Below, piece after piece: positions 34,504 to 44,903 of a stretch of 64,000 bases of DNA. The stretch covers positions 1-64,000 of the forward strand of contig JAKSYS010000331.1 of assembly GCA_022925895.1 (NCBI GenBank). The letters run 5' to 3'. Source of the stretch: Fragilaria crotonensis. Lineage: Eukaryota; Bacillariophyta; Fragilariophyceae; Fragilariales; Fragilariaceae. The translations under genes and the position numbers were made by a program. The notes under the pieces were generated by a model. The model worked only from the letters and a program-made list of their open reading frames with translations, did no database searches and was not told where the DNA came from. Every line of letters starts with the position of its first letter. The first letter of the stretch is position 1.

Positions 34504-36411
34504 CTACATTGCGTCAGCCAATCGCAAAGCTTCTTCGGCGTGCTTCCTCCAGTACTTGCAGGTTCGAATCGGATCTCCCGCCATGGACCCCATTCCTCGG
34601 AACAAATAGGAAGCGCGAGCTGTAAAGATGGCCGCGTCCGGGACTCGGACGAGAGGGTCCAACGAAGACAGTTTCATCAAATACAATTGAGGAGTGGCAC
34701 ACCCCTGGGTCTTGGCTTCATCGTCGCTGTCAAAAAATAGTTTGGCATACTGGGTCAAAACGTCATCCTTGTCCCACTTAGTTACGAATCCGCATTCCCG
34801 CATGGCAGTGGCCACATGGGAGGTGTCGACCGAATCTTGACCAAGCGCAGAGACTACTTTGGCAATTCCAAGACTCTCTTGGAGCGATACTCGTTTCGTT
34901 TGACCGTAATCGATCAAACCTATCTTTCCATTGGACAATTCAAGCATATTACCCGGATGGCAATCGCCATTGAAAACTCGATTCAGGAATATCTGATGCC
35001 CATGAACATCGATCAGTAGGTGGACACACCGCTGCACATGCCGGTTCAAAGCCAACAGTCGACTAGCCATGGTCCAATGACTCCACAGTGAGGTGCGACC
35101 TTGTTGTTGCAATAGGTCCTTCGCAAAGGAAATCATATCCGTGCCATCACCTGCAGCTGGAACTTCACCCAACACGAGTGCCAATCGCCTTTGGCGCAAA
35201 AACTCCTTCGCTGCCTCCTTACTCCCAATGGCATGGGCGAGACGATCTTCCATGGCATCTGCAAACTTTTTACCCTCCAACAGTTCCATAACAAGCATGT
35301 TGGTACTGCACAGTTCATGGATTGGTTGTGGCACAGTGACCTTGTCCCGGTACGGCGATGCCATCATGTTTTCACGTACTTCTTGTAAGTTCCTTGCTTC
35401 TTGACGGTAGTCGAATTCCGTCATCATTTGTTTGCGCAGTTCCTCCAAGATTGGTTTCCATCCCGGCAATGCAACCCGACAGAGCCATGCAAAGAGTTGA
35501 AAATCGTGTTGAAATCTCAGTTGTGCGTTGGGATGCATAATCTTGACGGCGACCGCAACAGGATTGTTGACTTTGTTTTCGTTTATTGCAGTGTCGGAAG
35601 AACTAGTAACATTGGATTTCAACATCACTACCGCTCGATGGCATTGTCCAATGGATGCCGATCCGAGTGCCGTCTCGTCCATTTCCTGAAAAACATCGTC
35701 CCATTCCAATCCCTGATTGCGACGCAACGAATCGCACACCAATTCCCGAACTTGTTCGTACGGCCATTGAGGTACAGAATCTTGGACCGTCGCGAGCAAT
35801 TCCACGTACTCGTGCGGCACAAAATCCGGTCGTGCCGAAAGTACCTGACCAATTTTAATAAACAATCCCTGCAAATGTAGACATATCTGTAACGTGGGGT
35901 GACAATAGGTAGTGTGCAATCGTTGATAGACACGATCACGTTCCTCTCTGGGTGCATCGCGGAGTCGCCATTGCGCCCAACGATAATGAACGACAATGGG
36001 ACCAGCGCGAGTCCAGAAATAAATGGCACGGCGGATGGGATGATGATGCTGTTCGTGTTGCGGCAGATTCGAGCCTTTGTCATTCGTATTGCAATTTTTT
36101 GCCCACTTCGGCCAGAGTCGTGGAGGTAGCTTCGTTTGCAACAGTGCTTGATCGATTCGCCATTTTTGCAGGTTGGTATTGTTATCATTGCTGACACTAT
36201 TCTTTGACCTTTTGGATGACAAGGAAACTCCCGCGTTACGAATTTCACTCCATGTTGGTACTCGAGGCAACCGCAGGAGTGGTGAAAGTGGTGGCGTTGA
36301 TGATGTTGATGCCATTGGATCAACAGATCTTGCAGTAGAGAATAGACAACAGAGTAGTAGCGTCACAAAATGACATGGCTTGCAACACCATCGCTGAAGT
36401 CGTCGGCACAT
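34504..36411 (-). CDS. ABC1/ADCK/UbiB atypical kinase
   Basis: A 635-residue protein with the family-defining KxGQ segment (LFIKIGQVLSARPDFVP, about residues 183-199). An Ala/Ser-rich nucleotide loop follows (ALGSASIGQCHRA), then the AVKIMHP lysine, MTEFDYRQEARNL, the catalytic NGDCHPGNML and the metal-binding IDYGQ. These proteins are atypical kinases/ATPases that support coenzyme Q or plastoquinone and tocopherol metabolism in mitochondria or plastids. The IDYGQ..R and CHPGN forms are closest to the ADCK1/2/5 branch. The N-terminus has a hydrophobic stretch (FVTLLLCCLFSTARS) that could be an ER signal or part of an organelle leader; location is unresolved. Single exon, convergent with the apyrase gene 137 bp away. 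Confidence 0.9.
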   Translation of the reverse strand: MCRRLQRWCCKPCHFVTLLLCCLFSTARSVDPMASTSSTPPLSPLLRLPRVPTWSEIRNAGVSLSSKRSKNSVSNDNNTNLQKWRIDQALLQTKLPPRLWPKWAKNCNTNDKGSNLPQHEQHHHPIRRAIYFWTRAGPIVVHYRWAQWRLRDAPREERDRVYQRLHTTYCHPTLQICLHLQGLFIKIGQVLSARPDFVPHEYVELLATVQDSVPQWPYEQVRELVCDSLRRNQGLEWDDVFQEMDETALGSASIGQCHRAVVMLKSNVTSSSDTAINENKVNNPVAVAVKIMHPNAQLRFQHDFQLFAWLCRVALPGWKPILEELRKQMMTEFDYRQEARNLQEVRENMMASPYRDKVTVPQPIHELCSTNMLVMELLEGKKFADAMEDRLAHAIGSKEAAKEFLRQRRLALVLGEVPAAGDGTDMISFAKDLLQQQGRTSLWSHWTMASRLLALNRHVQRCVHLLIDVHGHQIFLNRVFNGDCHPGNMLELSNGKIGLIDYGQTKRVSLQESLGIAKVVSALGQDSVDTSHVATAMRECGFVTKWDKDDVLTQYAKLFFDSDDEAKTQGCATPQLYLMKLSSLDPLVRVPDAAIFTARASYLFRGMGSMAGDPIRTCKYWRKHAEEALRLADAM

Positions 36412-36928
36412 CGCTCCTGTACTGTAACGTCATGGTTCCTTCATTGGCGGTTCGATTTTTGATTTCTTTGGACTGGGACACTACAGTACCACAGTACTCG
36501 AGAAGTAGTAATACAGTACCCAGTACTTGTACCTACATACCGTTCTACCGGTAGCTATCGACAGTAGTAGAACTTCCTGGGACTCGCTCAGTGCTCTGCA
36601 TCATAATGATCACTATCATACACAGAAGCATTTCAGGGCGAAACCTCCGAAAAGGGATGGGCTGTGAAGAGCGGTTGAAAGGACTGCAACAGGGACTCAT
36701 GGAACATTGGCACTTCCGAAATACTCCAATAATGTTCATCTACACTACTCAAGAGTTGCTTGACGTCTCAACGAAGCGCATGCATGTTCCGTAATTCGTG
36801 GTAATTCGTTCCTACAGATGACCTGGTTGTCTTCAGACCTACGAACAAAGGCGCTTCGAAAGAACTGACATGATTAGTACAGTGGATGTTGTAAGGGGTT
36901 CAGACAATTTTCATTAATTCATACAGAA
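36412..36928. other. intergenic
   Basis: Upstream of the ABC1 kinase gene and downstream of the ankyrin gene. GTAC-rich at 36480-36560. No gene seen. Confidence 0.5.
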
Positions 36929-37675
36929 TTATTGGACGCATTTAGTAGCAGAGGTCGATGGGAAAATGAGGTGCATATTTTCCGAAAGGAACTTGTTCCA
37001 GACAGCCCAATGTGACTTGCGAGCATATGCGAGAGGCGTATCGCCTCGTCGGTCGCGCATGTATAGTAGGTCAGGACATTCGGTCAAAATCAACTCCACC
37101 AGTTGGAAATCGGGTTCGCAAGTCCAGGCAGCATCATGAAGAATCGTTCGGCCGTAGTCATCACGTACTTGAACAGGAACTTTTGCTTCGTGAACAAGAA
37201 ACGATACAACGTCGAAGAAACCTCTACGGCACGCCATGTGTATCAGACTTTCTCCAAAACTGTTGCTGCAGTGGAGGGGACGACCACTTTCATGAAAATC
37301 TCGAAGCTTCGCAATGTCTTGGTTTCTGATGGCATTGAGAACTTCTGAATTGTATGCATTCAGATCATCCTCAGAGTATTCCGAGAAGAAATTCTGAATG
37401 TTGAGCGAATCTTGTATTTGAACCCCAACACCATGACTGTCAACGATGTGCATGAGGTGTTGCTGAGGGTCTCTGTTACCGTCGTGCTCTAACATTCTAG
37501 TGGGGAGTGATGAGCAGATTCTTGCAACCTTGGACTCGCGCACGGGCTGTTGAGAGAAGAGCATGACGGCGTGATTTCGCTTTCTTGAGATCGGCTGCAT
37601 CATCGTCTGATCCGTAGTCAATTGGAGTGTACTGGGAACTGGGACTAATGTTCGTTGACTGAATTGTGTGAACAC
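36929..37675 (-). CDS. ankyrin-repeat protein
   Basis: The 248-residue protein has an N-terminal region with a PISRKRNH basic patch and Gln/Ser-rich sequence. About three ankyrin units follow: NAIRNQDIAKLRDFHESGRP; GESLIHMACRRGFFDVVSFLV; and GRTILHDAAWTC.PDFQLVELIL with GDTPLAYARKSHW. Ankyrin repeats mediate protein binding; diatoms carry many proteins of this short type, often DNA-associated regulators, but the target is unknown. A second frame from 37709 (LQQEFHRFHRV) has similarly protein-like composition over the first ~60 codons. The exact N-terminus, or a frameshift there, is therefore uncertain. Confidence 0.75.
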   Translation of the reverse strand: MFTQFSQRTLVPVPSTLQLTTDQTMMQPISRKRNHAVMLFSQQPVRESKVARICSSLPTRMLEHDGNRDPQQHLMHIVDSHGVGVQIQDSLNIQNFFSEYSEDDLNAYNSEVLNAIRNQDIAKLRDFHESGRPLHCSNSFGESLIHMACRRGFFDVVSFLVHEAKVPVQVRDDYGRTILHDAAWTCEPDFQLVELILTECPDLLYMRDRRGDTPLAYARKSHWAVWNKFLSENMHLIFPSTSATKCVQ

Positions 37676-37979
37676 GGTGAAAGCGATGAAATTCCTGTTG
37701 CAATGTCATACTAGTACTTACCTGTTACGGCCACATGTATCTGGTAGTACAGGTGTACGCTAGTAAACCGCACACATCATCCACTAAAGGACCTGGCAAC
37801 ACCTGACACCTCAATCCTGAATACCTCAGGTAGATGCTGTCGTGGCAGGCATCGACGTCTGTCCAGTTTGACAGACGGATGACATTTTTGTCATACAGAT
37901 AACGAGGTAACGAGTCCTTGAAGTCCTTGGAGAAACAAGTGCCAGTGACAGAATTCGCGATCCACACATGAACGTGGAA

Positions 37980-39235
37980 TCTGGTAAATCATCTGAGATG
38001 CGACTCGAACCATGCTCGTGACGTAAGAAGTAGTATGAAGTATGACTCATGACCCCACCTTGTGTCCATTTCCGATGGCAGGACATTCGTTATACTCGGA
38101 GTTTTGGGCGTGACTTGGTGCAATGGGAACAGTCACAGAATTCATGCTCCACAAATTAACGTGGTGCCCTCTACCGGTAGTCTGATGAGAGGTGATTGCG
38201 TCTGATGCTCCTGACGAAGGAGTACTACTTAGTATGACTCATGACCCCACCCTTTGTCCACGAGCTGATGGCAGGACATTCGTTATACTCGGAGTTTTGG
38301 GCGTGACTTGGTGCAATGGGAACAGTCACAGAATTCTTGCTGCACAAATTAACGTGGTGCCCTCTACCGGTAGTCTGATGAGAGGTGATTGCGTCTGATG
38401 CTCCTGACGAAGGAGTACTACTTAGTATGACTCATGACCCCACCCTTTGTCCACGAGCTGATGGCAGGACATTCGTTATACTCGGAGTTTTGGGCGTGAC
38501 TTGGTGCAATGGGAGCAGTCACAGAATTCTTGCTCCACAAATTAACGTGGTGCCCTCTACCGGTAGTCTGATGAGAGGTGATTGCGTCTGATGCTCCTGA
38601 CGAAGGAGTACTACTTAGTATGACTCATGACCCCACCCTTTGTCCACGAGCTGATGGCAGGACATTCGTTATACTCGGAGTTTTGGGCGTGACTTGGTGC
38701 AATCTGTAGCAGTCACAGAATTCATGCTGCACAAACAAACGTGGTGCCATAGTCTGATGAGAGGTGATTCGTCTGATGCTCGTGACGAAGGAATACTACT
38801 ACGTAGCATGACTCATGACCCCACCCTGTGTCCATGAGCTGATGGCAGGACATTCGTTATACTCGGAGATTTGGGCGTGACTTGGTGCAATCTGTAGCAG
38901 TCACAGAATTCACCATGTTGCACAAACAATCGTGGTGCCCTAGTCTGATGAGAGGTGATTGTGTCTGATGCTCCTGACGAACAAGGAGTACTACGTAGTA
39001 TGACTCATGACCCCACCCTGTTTCCATGAGCTGATGGCAGGACATTCGCTATACTCAGAGTTTTTGGCACGACTTGGCGCAATCACCAACATTCACAGAA
39101 TCCATGCTGCACAAACAAACGTGGTGCCCTAGTCTGATGAGAGGTGATTCGTCTGATGCTCATGACGAAGGAATACTACTACGTAGTATGACTAATGACC
39201 CCAGCCTATGTCCATGAGCCAAGGGCAGGCCTACT
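37980..39235 (+). repeat. ~190-bp tandem satellite, about 6.5 copies
   Basis: The landmark TATGACTCATGACCCCA (with small variants) recurs at 38041, 38233, 38426, 38619, 38807, 38999 and 39187, spacing 188-193 bp. Units share blocks such as GTCTGATGAGAGGTGATT, ATGGCAGGACATTCGTTATA and GGGCGTGACTTGGTGCAAT. The three central copies (38233-38800) are nearly identical and the outer ones more diverged, the usual result of unequal exchange. Identical 68-codon frames in two units are a by-product of the repeat. Confidence 0.95.
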
Positions 39236-40965
39236 TTTTGTCCTCGTGTAAATCCGAAACGATATTGTGCCTCGGTACTTCGGGTAGTTTTGAAAACTTA
39301 TCTTCAGTTTAAACTTCGGACCTACTTGTTTGTCATTTTTACCCAACAGAGAGTGGCTTAAAGCAACTGTTTTATTTCCATTCATGGACTAGCTACTCCA
39401 AGGCTCTTTATTGTTTGTGATGTAAGATTGATGCCAAGGAGAACAAGTCTGTAAATGCCTTGCTGAATGTGGATCTCCCCTTGTCCAATTGATGAGGGAG
39501 AAGCCAGCTTCGTCCAAGCTTGGCTCATACAACTGGGCATCACTAGCAAGGCCACCACAACATAGAACCTTCTTTAAGTGCACCATTGCGCTCTTTTCTG
39601 AGTGTCTGGGCTCAAACATTCTTGTTGAAGGATTGAAGTGTACTACTCTGTGAGTGAAGAGTTTTCAATCTTTGCAGCCAGTAGGCAATCCTGAGACATC
39701 AAAGCAAAGCATAAACCTCCTTAATGCCTTCCTCCATCATCTTTATCAAGAGGCATCAACCCTTCTTCTGTGTTGCAATGCTTTGGCAAAATCCTTAGGT
39801 GTCATTGCATGCAGCACCAGATCCCCACGTGGTAGAACTGGGGGAATCTCATCAAGGATTCCAAAGTCATTGATGCCTAGGCACTAAGCAACTCCACAAA
39901 AATGTAGAGACACCATCCACAATCATCATTCAAGCAAGGCATGCCACTGCCTTCAGGATACCTGCCTTGCCACATCTTCTCTCACTAATCAATCAACAAT
40001 CTCCATCATCTGCACATTCACCCCAGCCTCCTCTACTATGGCTTGTGCTGTCTTGACGACACGAGTGACATGATAGTACAAATTGTAAAAGAGGAGCTCA
40101 CTCACAAGAGCTGCCACTAATTAGTTTGTTCAGCTTGTTGTTTTGTGGGGAAAAGGGCATGCAGGGTCTTGAGCAGCCATGGGACCCACAACACTAGTTT
40201 GAACTTGCATAGGTAAGACAAACGAGCAAGAAGCAGCAAGCTAAAAGAATGGTTAGCAAAGTCAGCCTGCATAGTCTTCATCATTTGACACGGGTTTTCG
40301 CTTGTTGTCAGGAGTGTCATCACTCCCGCGGTCAAAGTTCATGCACAACAGACACATCACAATCGACACGTCGTTTGATGAGGCTGAATCGTGAGCAGTA
40401 CGAATATCAAAATTCTGGCTGGACAGTATACGTGTCACCGGCCTGTCGCCAAGTCGCCTCCCAATCTCTTGATGGAATTTCGATGCACCACCAGTTACTT
40501 TCATTTCCTTCAGAATTGAAAATGAAGGATTCCACTATCATACACTGTACACTGAACTCCTACTCTAGTAGTAGTTGTCACTAGATACTAAAAAGTAGCT
40601 ACTTACTGTAGTCAGATCTTTTTTGGCGCAGGTGTCAAGCAACAGCAACCGTCGACTGACAAGCAACGACAAATGATGTACACTGTACGTTCATTTTCGG
40701 ATTGGATCCGTGCGCCGTAGGAGTGCTAACTCATATACCGCCAGGCACATTTTATTTTGTCTCTGCACTGCCTCGATACGTGACAGTAGCGTCAAGGAAC
40801 TAATAAGAACGGTTGGAACAACAAACGCCAACCCGCCGACGAACACGAAGGAACATACGAAAGCGAACATTGCAAGTGTTTGCAACTTCTAACTGCTAAT
40901 CTATATGCATACCAGGACCCTGTGGTCTGTGGTACAAGTGCAAATAGTGACGGGCATACAAGCGC
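39236..40965. other. gene-poor region after the satellite
   Basis: No gene recognised. Short frames on both strands at 39389-39619, 39654-39887 and 40117-40335 show no domains; the sequence from 39400 to 40250 has the feel of an old mobile element. From about 40550 GTAC-type spacer leads into the hydrolase gene. Confidence 0.4.
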
Positions 40966-42830
40966 ATGAATCGGCGCACCAACGACGAAACCAATCACAA
41001 ACCCAAACATACCAAGGAAATAAACGGCGTGCGCACAAGGTCAAGCGCAAGTATGACTCCCTTGCCTGCAACAGACGGAAGGAACAGCGGAGACAACGAT
41101 GATGCCGATGAGCATACTGAAACCAATCATACGCCTATGCCCACGAGCGAATCGGACCAGGAGAGTATCGGCAACGAAAGCGAAACGTTGTACCGTCGGC
41201 GCGTCTATGGGACTGACGACGACAACGGTGATAATGGAAACGGCGGTACCATCGACGAGGATGAAACGTACCGAAAGGACTCGACAGCAACAAAGCTGGT
41301 CCGATCGAGGCCGCGCCTTATCAAGAGATTATCGCAACGACTTTCGAAAGAAATGTCGCGCCGCCGCACGTCCATCATCGACTCTCTCCCGGACACACCT
41401 GCCGGCTGGACCGTGCTCGTGACTGCCCTTTCGTCACTTGGCTTGGGATTCGAACTTAATTTACAGAAATCCCTCACCATGCCTCCCACAGTTTACCGAC
41501 AAGTCCACACTACAAATAACAGCAACGGCAACAACAATTATACGAATACTTTGCTTCTGGACAAGGTCCATGCACACTTGACGGCCACCCCCACCAGTAT
41601 TTTGCGACGAACGATTCAACCGAGTCTCTTTGTCGGAACGCGGAGTGTTTTGGCGAGTACGGCAGCCTATCTTGCCAACGGACCACGTCCCCGAGAAAAA
41701 CGATTTCGGGTTCGTGAAGTTGTCACCATGCCACTCGATGGCGCACGCATTGCACTCGATTGGGAATTTCCAATGTCGACCTTATCATCAGATGATGCTA
41801 ATGTACTTCAACAACAGGAGGGAAAGACCGCTGCTGCAGTCCCGCACCCCAAGTCTCACGTGGTTTAATTTGGCATGGCATCAATAATGACGCAAGTTTT
41901 GGATACATTCGATCCGCAATGCGGGCCTGTACCGACCGGGGTTGGGCCGCGGTTGGGGTCAATTTCCGGGGATGTGGTGGTGTGCCCCTCGCCACACCCC
42001 GAGGATACACTGGCGCGTATACTGGAGATATGCGCGGAGTTGTGCAGATACTGAGCGGTCGACTCGAAAAGACACCACAGTACCGAATTTTCTTGGTCGG
42101 CAATTCGTTGGGAGCCAACTTGGTGGCAAAGTATCTTGGAGAAGAAGGACTTGAGGGGGGACGCTCCCTCGCTGTGTGGCCGGTGGCATCAGTTTGGGAA
42201 ATCCCTTGCACCTCCATAGCGGACACATTCAATTTCCGTGGGGTCACATTTTGAGCCTGGGAGCACGCAAGACCATTTTGGAAAATATAATGATTATGCG
42301 GCAAATGACATCGTCGTTTTTTCAAAAGAGAATCCGCATGGCCCTCATGGCATCCACTATTGCTAAATTCGATGAAGCCTTGGCCCCCATCTTTATTCGA
42401 AATAATCCGATTCCTCCGTTTGAACCGCAGATCGGTTACGAGAATGCGGAACAATACTGGGAGGATGCAAGTTCCTACCGGTACGTTGCTCACATTTCAG
42501 TACCATTCTTGCAGTTGTCGTCCGAAGATGACTTTTTGGTCTCCACCTCGTCGAGTCAGAAACTACACTACAGTTTGTCGAATTCCCAATATCTTGGTTG
42601 TCAACACGCGATGCGGAGGACATCTTGGTTGGCGTGAATGTCCGCCAGATCACAAATTTGGACTAGGAACGAGTTGGGCGGATCGAGCAACGGTGGATTT
42701 CATTGAGGCCGTACTCAAGGCCAGCGTCGAAGTCGATAACGAATCAATTACTGAAGCAAATGCCAGAAAGCTCAAATTGATGCGCACGTCTGCTGAAGAG
42801 GAAGCAGCACTTCTGAAATCGAGGCTCTAG
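40966..42830 (+). pseudogene. ABHD1/YheT-type alpha/beta hydrolase, several frameshifts
   Basis: Read in order through frames 40966-41868, about 41862-42160, about 42158-42590 and about 42585-42830. The joined product has a charged N-terminal region, a membrane-like segment (GWTVLVTALSSLGLGFEL) and then the hydrolase fold. Motifs are IWHGINN oxyanion strand, NFRGCGG, nucleophile elbow GNSLGAN (Ser), VAGGISLGNPL, acid region SSEDDFLVS (Asp) and CGGHLGW (His), a full catalytic triad. The ABHD1/3-YheT family includes lipid esterases/phospholipases. Breaks look like a missing T at 41864-41866, a missing G in the run at 42155-42160 and an extra base near 42585-42590. Each is one base, so it is either a young pseudogene or assembly error. 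Start uncertain (40966 or 41053). Confidence 0.75.
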
Positions 42831-43005
42831 TAGATTGTACATATCTTTTGAATAATCAAGCACTTCCTGTTGTGTATCTTCAAAACGGTGTGGATTTGAA
42901 AATTGTAGCAAGCTATTCATGTCATGGTCTTCCCTAAGAACTCAATGCAAATATGTGTTAGTGTATTTGACCTACGAGAAATTTGTGTGTACTAGTAAAT
43001 TTGGT

Positions 43006-44286
43006 TCATTCAAAAGCACCCAGTTCATCGTCAATATCGTCTGGCATTCTGAGCGTCGTGGTCGTCACGGACGGAGGTTGCAATCTTTTCTTCGCTGTTT
43101 CCAAGGATGGTAATGGTTCGCTTTGCAGTAGCTCCGTCACTCGATCCCACACGCTTGTCAACATTCTGGGCGCTCTCAGTATTCCCACAATTACGGCCTC
43201 CATAGCGCCCAGAATCGAGTCCCGGTTGATTTCCATCGGGCGATTGTCTTCCAGAGTTTTGAGAATTCCGCGCAATCGTTCCCGTTCTTCCTCTGAAAGA
43301 CGCTGAAACGCTCGGATGGCTTCTTGCTCCGCATCTCCCAGTGGTCCTGGTAAGGCGGCATCCTTGGGACGGAGCGGTCGTTTCATTTGTGAAAGTTCCT
43401 TTTCTTTTGCACGTCTTTGTTCTGCCTTGAAAATCTCAAAGACCGCGGCCTCCACTTCACCCAGTGGCCCTGGAACATCCATAGGCCGGACCGACGAACC
43501 TCGCTGTTGGGATTGCTCGTAGCGCAAGGTCTCAGCATTAGTAAGATCCTTCAAGGCCTTGTAAAGTCTGTGTTCCGCATCTCCCAAGGGTCCCCTCTGA
43601 GCCTCGTCCATATCCTTCGGTCTGAGGATTCCCATCGATTTCCGGAGACGTTCGGAATCCCTAATCGCATTAAAAAACTGCACCACAGTCGATTCGATAT
43701 CTGCCAGTGGCCCTCCGTGTCCACCATCCACTTCCATGGGCCGCACCAGCACTCCATTCTGATCAAAAATAAGTTGCGCTCTCCGTCCTTCTTCTTCAAT
43801 AACTCCTTTCAACCACGACACCGCGGAATCCTCCGCCCTTCCCAGAGGCCCCACGAATTGTTGCGGCGCATCCATGGGACGATAGTATCCGGGAGACGGA
43901 TCGCCGCGCATGCGAGCCAAGGATGCTTCCAAGAGCCGATCGGCCGTCATGGCCTTGAAGACCCCCGAACGCCACTTGTAATCTTCGAGCGAGAGTTCCG
44001 CCAAGTGGCGGATGAATTCGCGACAAATGTCGCCCAAATTGCGGGGTTTGTAGATATTACTATTCGTAGTAGCAGAAGGAGTACTGCTGGAAGACGTTGG
44101 GGTGTCGTCATCGTCGTCGTTGGCGGCTGTCATGTGTCGTTGTTGACATTGTTTTCGCTTGTGATCTTCTTGACATTGTAACGGTCGTTTGTTTGACGGA
44201 CCAGGAGCAGCTATGAAACACTCCCCGGGGCCAAGAAGTGCCATCACTGCGACAAGGTACACAACGCGCTTTGACCTTGTTGCCAT
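43006..44286 (-). CDS. plastid-targeted GPLG-repeat protein, function unknown
   Basis: 426 residues. The N-terminus (RVVYLVAVMALLGPGECFIAAP) is an ER signal peptide with Phe just after the predicted cleavage site. This is the bipartite plastid-targeting pattern of diatoms and relatives, followed by a basic Ser/Thr-rich transit-like stretch. The mature part carries about six repeats of the form RPM(D/E)...GPLG..E....F, for example RPMDAPQQFVGPLGRAE, RPKDMDEAQRGPLGDAE and RPMDVPGPLGEVE. Each is followed by a 25-40 residue charged helix. The spacing suggests a row of helices with short conserved turns. I do not recognise a named family; a structural or assembly role in the plastid is conceivable but unsupported. 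The ATG at 44286 is chosen since it begins the signal peptide. Confidence 0.85.
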   Translation of the reverse strand: MATRSKRVVYLVAVMALLGPGECFIAAPGPSNKRPLQCQEDHKRKQCQQRHMTAANDDDDDTPTSSSSTPSATTNSNIYKPRNLGDICREFIRHLAELSLEDYKWRSGVFKAMTADRLLEASLARMRGDPSPGYYRPMDAPQQFVGPLGRAEDSAVSWLKGVIEEEGRRAQLIFDQNGVLVRPMEVDGGHGGPLADIESTVVQFFNAIRDSERLRKSMGILRPKDMDEAQRGPLGDAEHRLYKALKDLTNAETLRYEQSQQRGSSVRPMDVPGPLGEVEAAVFEIFKAEQRRAKEKELSQMKRPLRPKDAALPGPLGDAEQEAIRAFQRLSEEERERLRGILKTLEDNRPMEINRDSILGAMEAVIVGILRAPRMLTSVWDRVTELLQSEPLPSLETAKKRLQPPSVTTTTLRMPDDIDDELGAFE

Positions 44287-44903
44287 TGTGGAGTGATGCC
44301 GTGTATCTTGCACTTGTATGATGAAAGAAGTGATGATATGTATCACGTAATCCTTGATGCTTGCAGTTTGTTCATTTTGTGCCTCGTGTCTCGTGTCGCG
44401 TGTCTCGTGTTCTTTTCCACGGGCTCGGTGGTCGGTGTCGCTCGGTGCCCATGCAAAATGCAAACATTGCGTCTGCAATCCGGGTCAGGCGTCACGTGTC
44501 ACGTGACGTGGTACTAATACCAGGTGCTCCTAAGAGAAATTCTGTACTGTACATGGTACTCAGTACCTTGTCCAGCAGCGTATTTGTATTTGTACGTGCT
44601 CCGGAGTATGACATTCACATTCAGAATTCGACATGACGACGTACTCCAGTAGAACATACGATACTGCTACCACCTCAACGCGATGAGGTCGGAGCTGTTC
44701 TTGTTGCGGGGGTCAAACAATACGTCATGCACGCAGCATGTCTGAGCCGAATTCGATAAATGCATATGGTTCCCATGTTCATCGCCTGTAAACAACCTGC
44801 TGCAACAGTAGCATGAAAGCCGGTACAGTAGTGCCACATGGCAGGAAATGGCACCTCGTAAAACCTGAACTACGACGAGTAGAAACCTCTAAATCCTAAT
44901 GGA
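44287..44903. other. intergenic
   Basis: Downstream of the dehydrogenase-cupin gene and upstream of the GPLG-repeat gene. No gene recognised; GTAC words at 44540-44670. Confidence 0.5.

Noticed and set aside
38192-38591. Two identical 68-codon frames
   Set aside because: They are consequences of the satellite repeat; diverged units do not preserve the frame.
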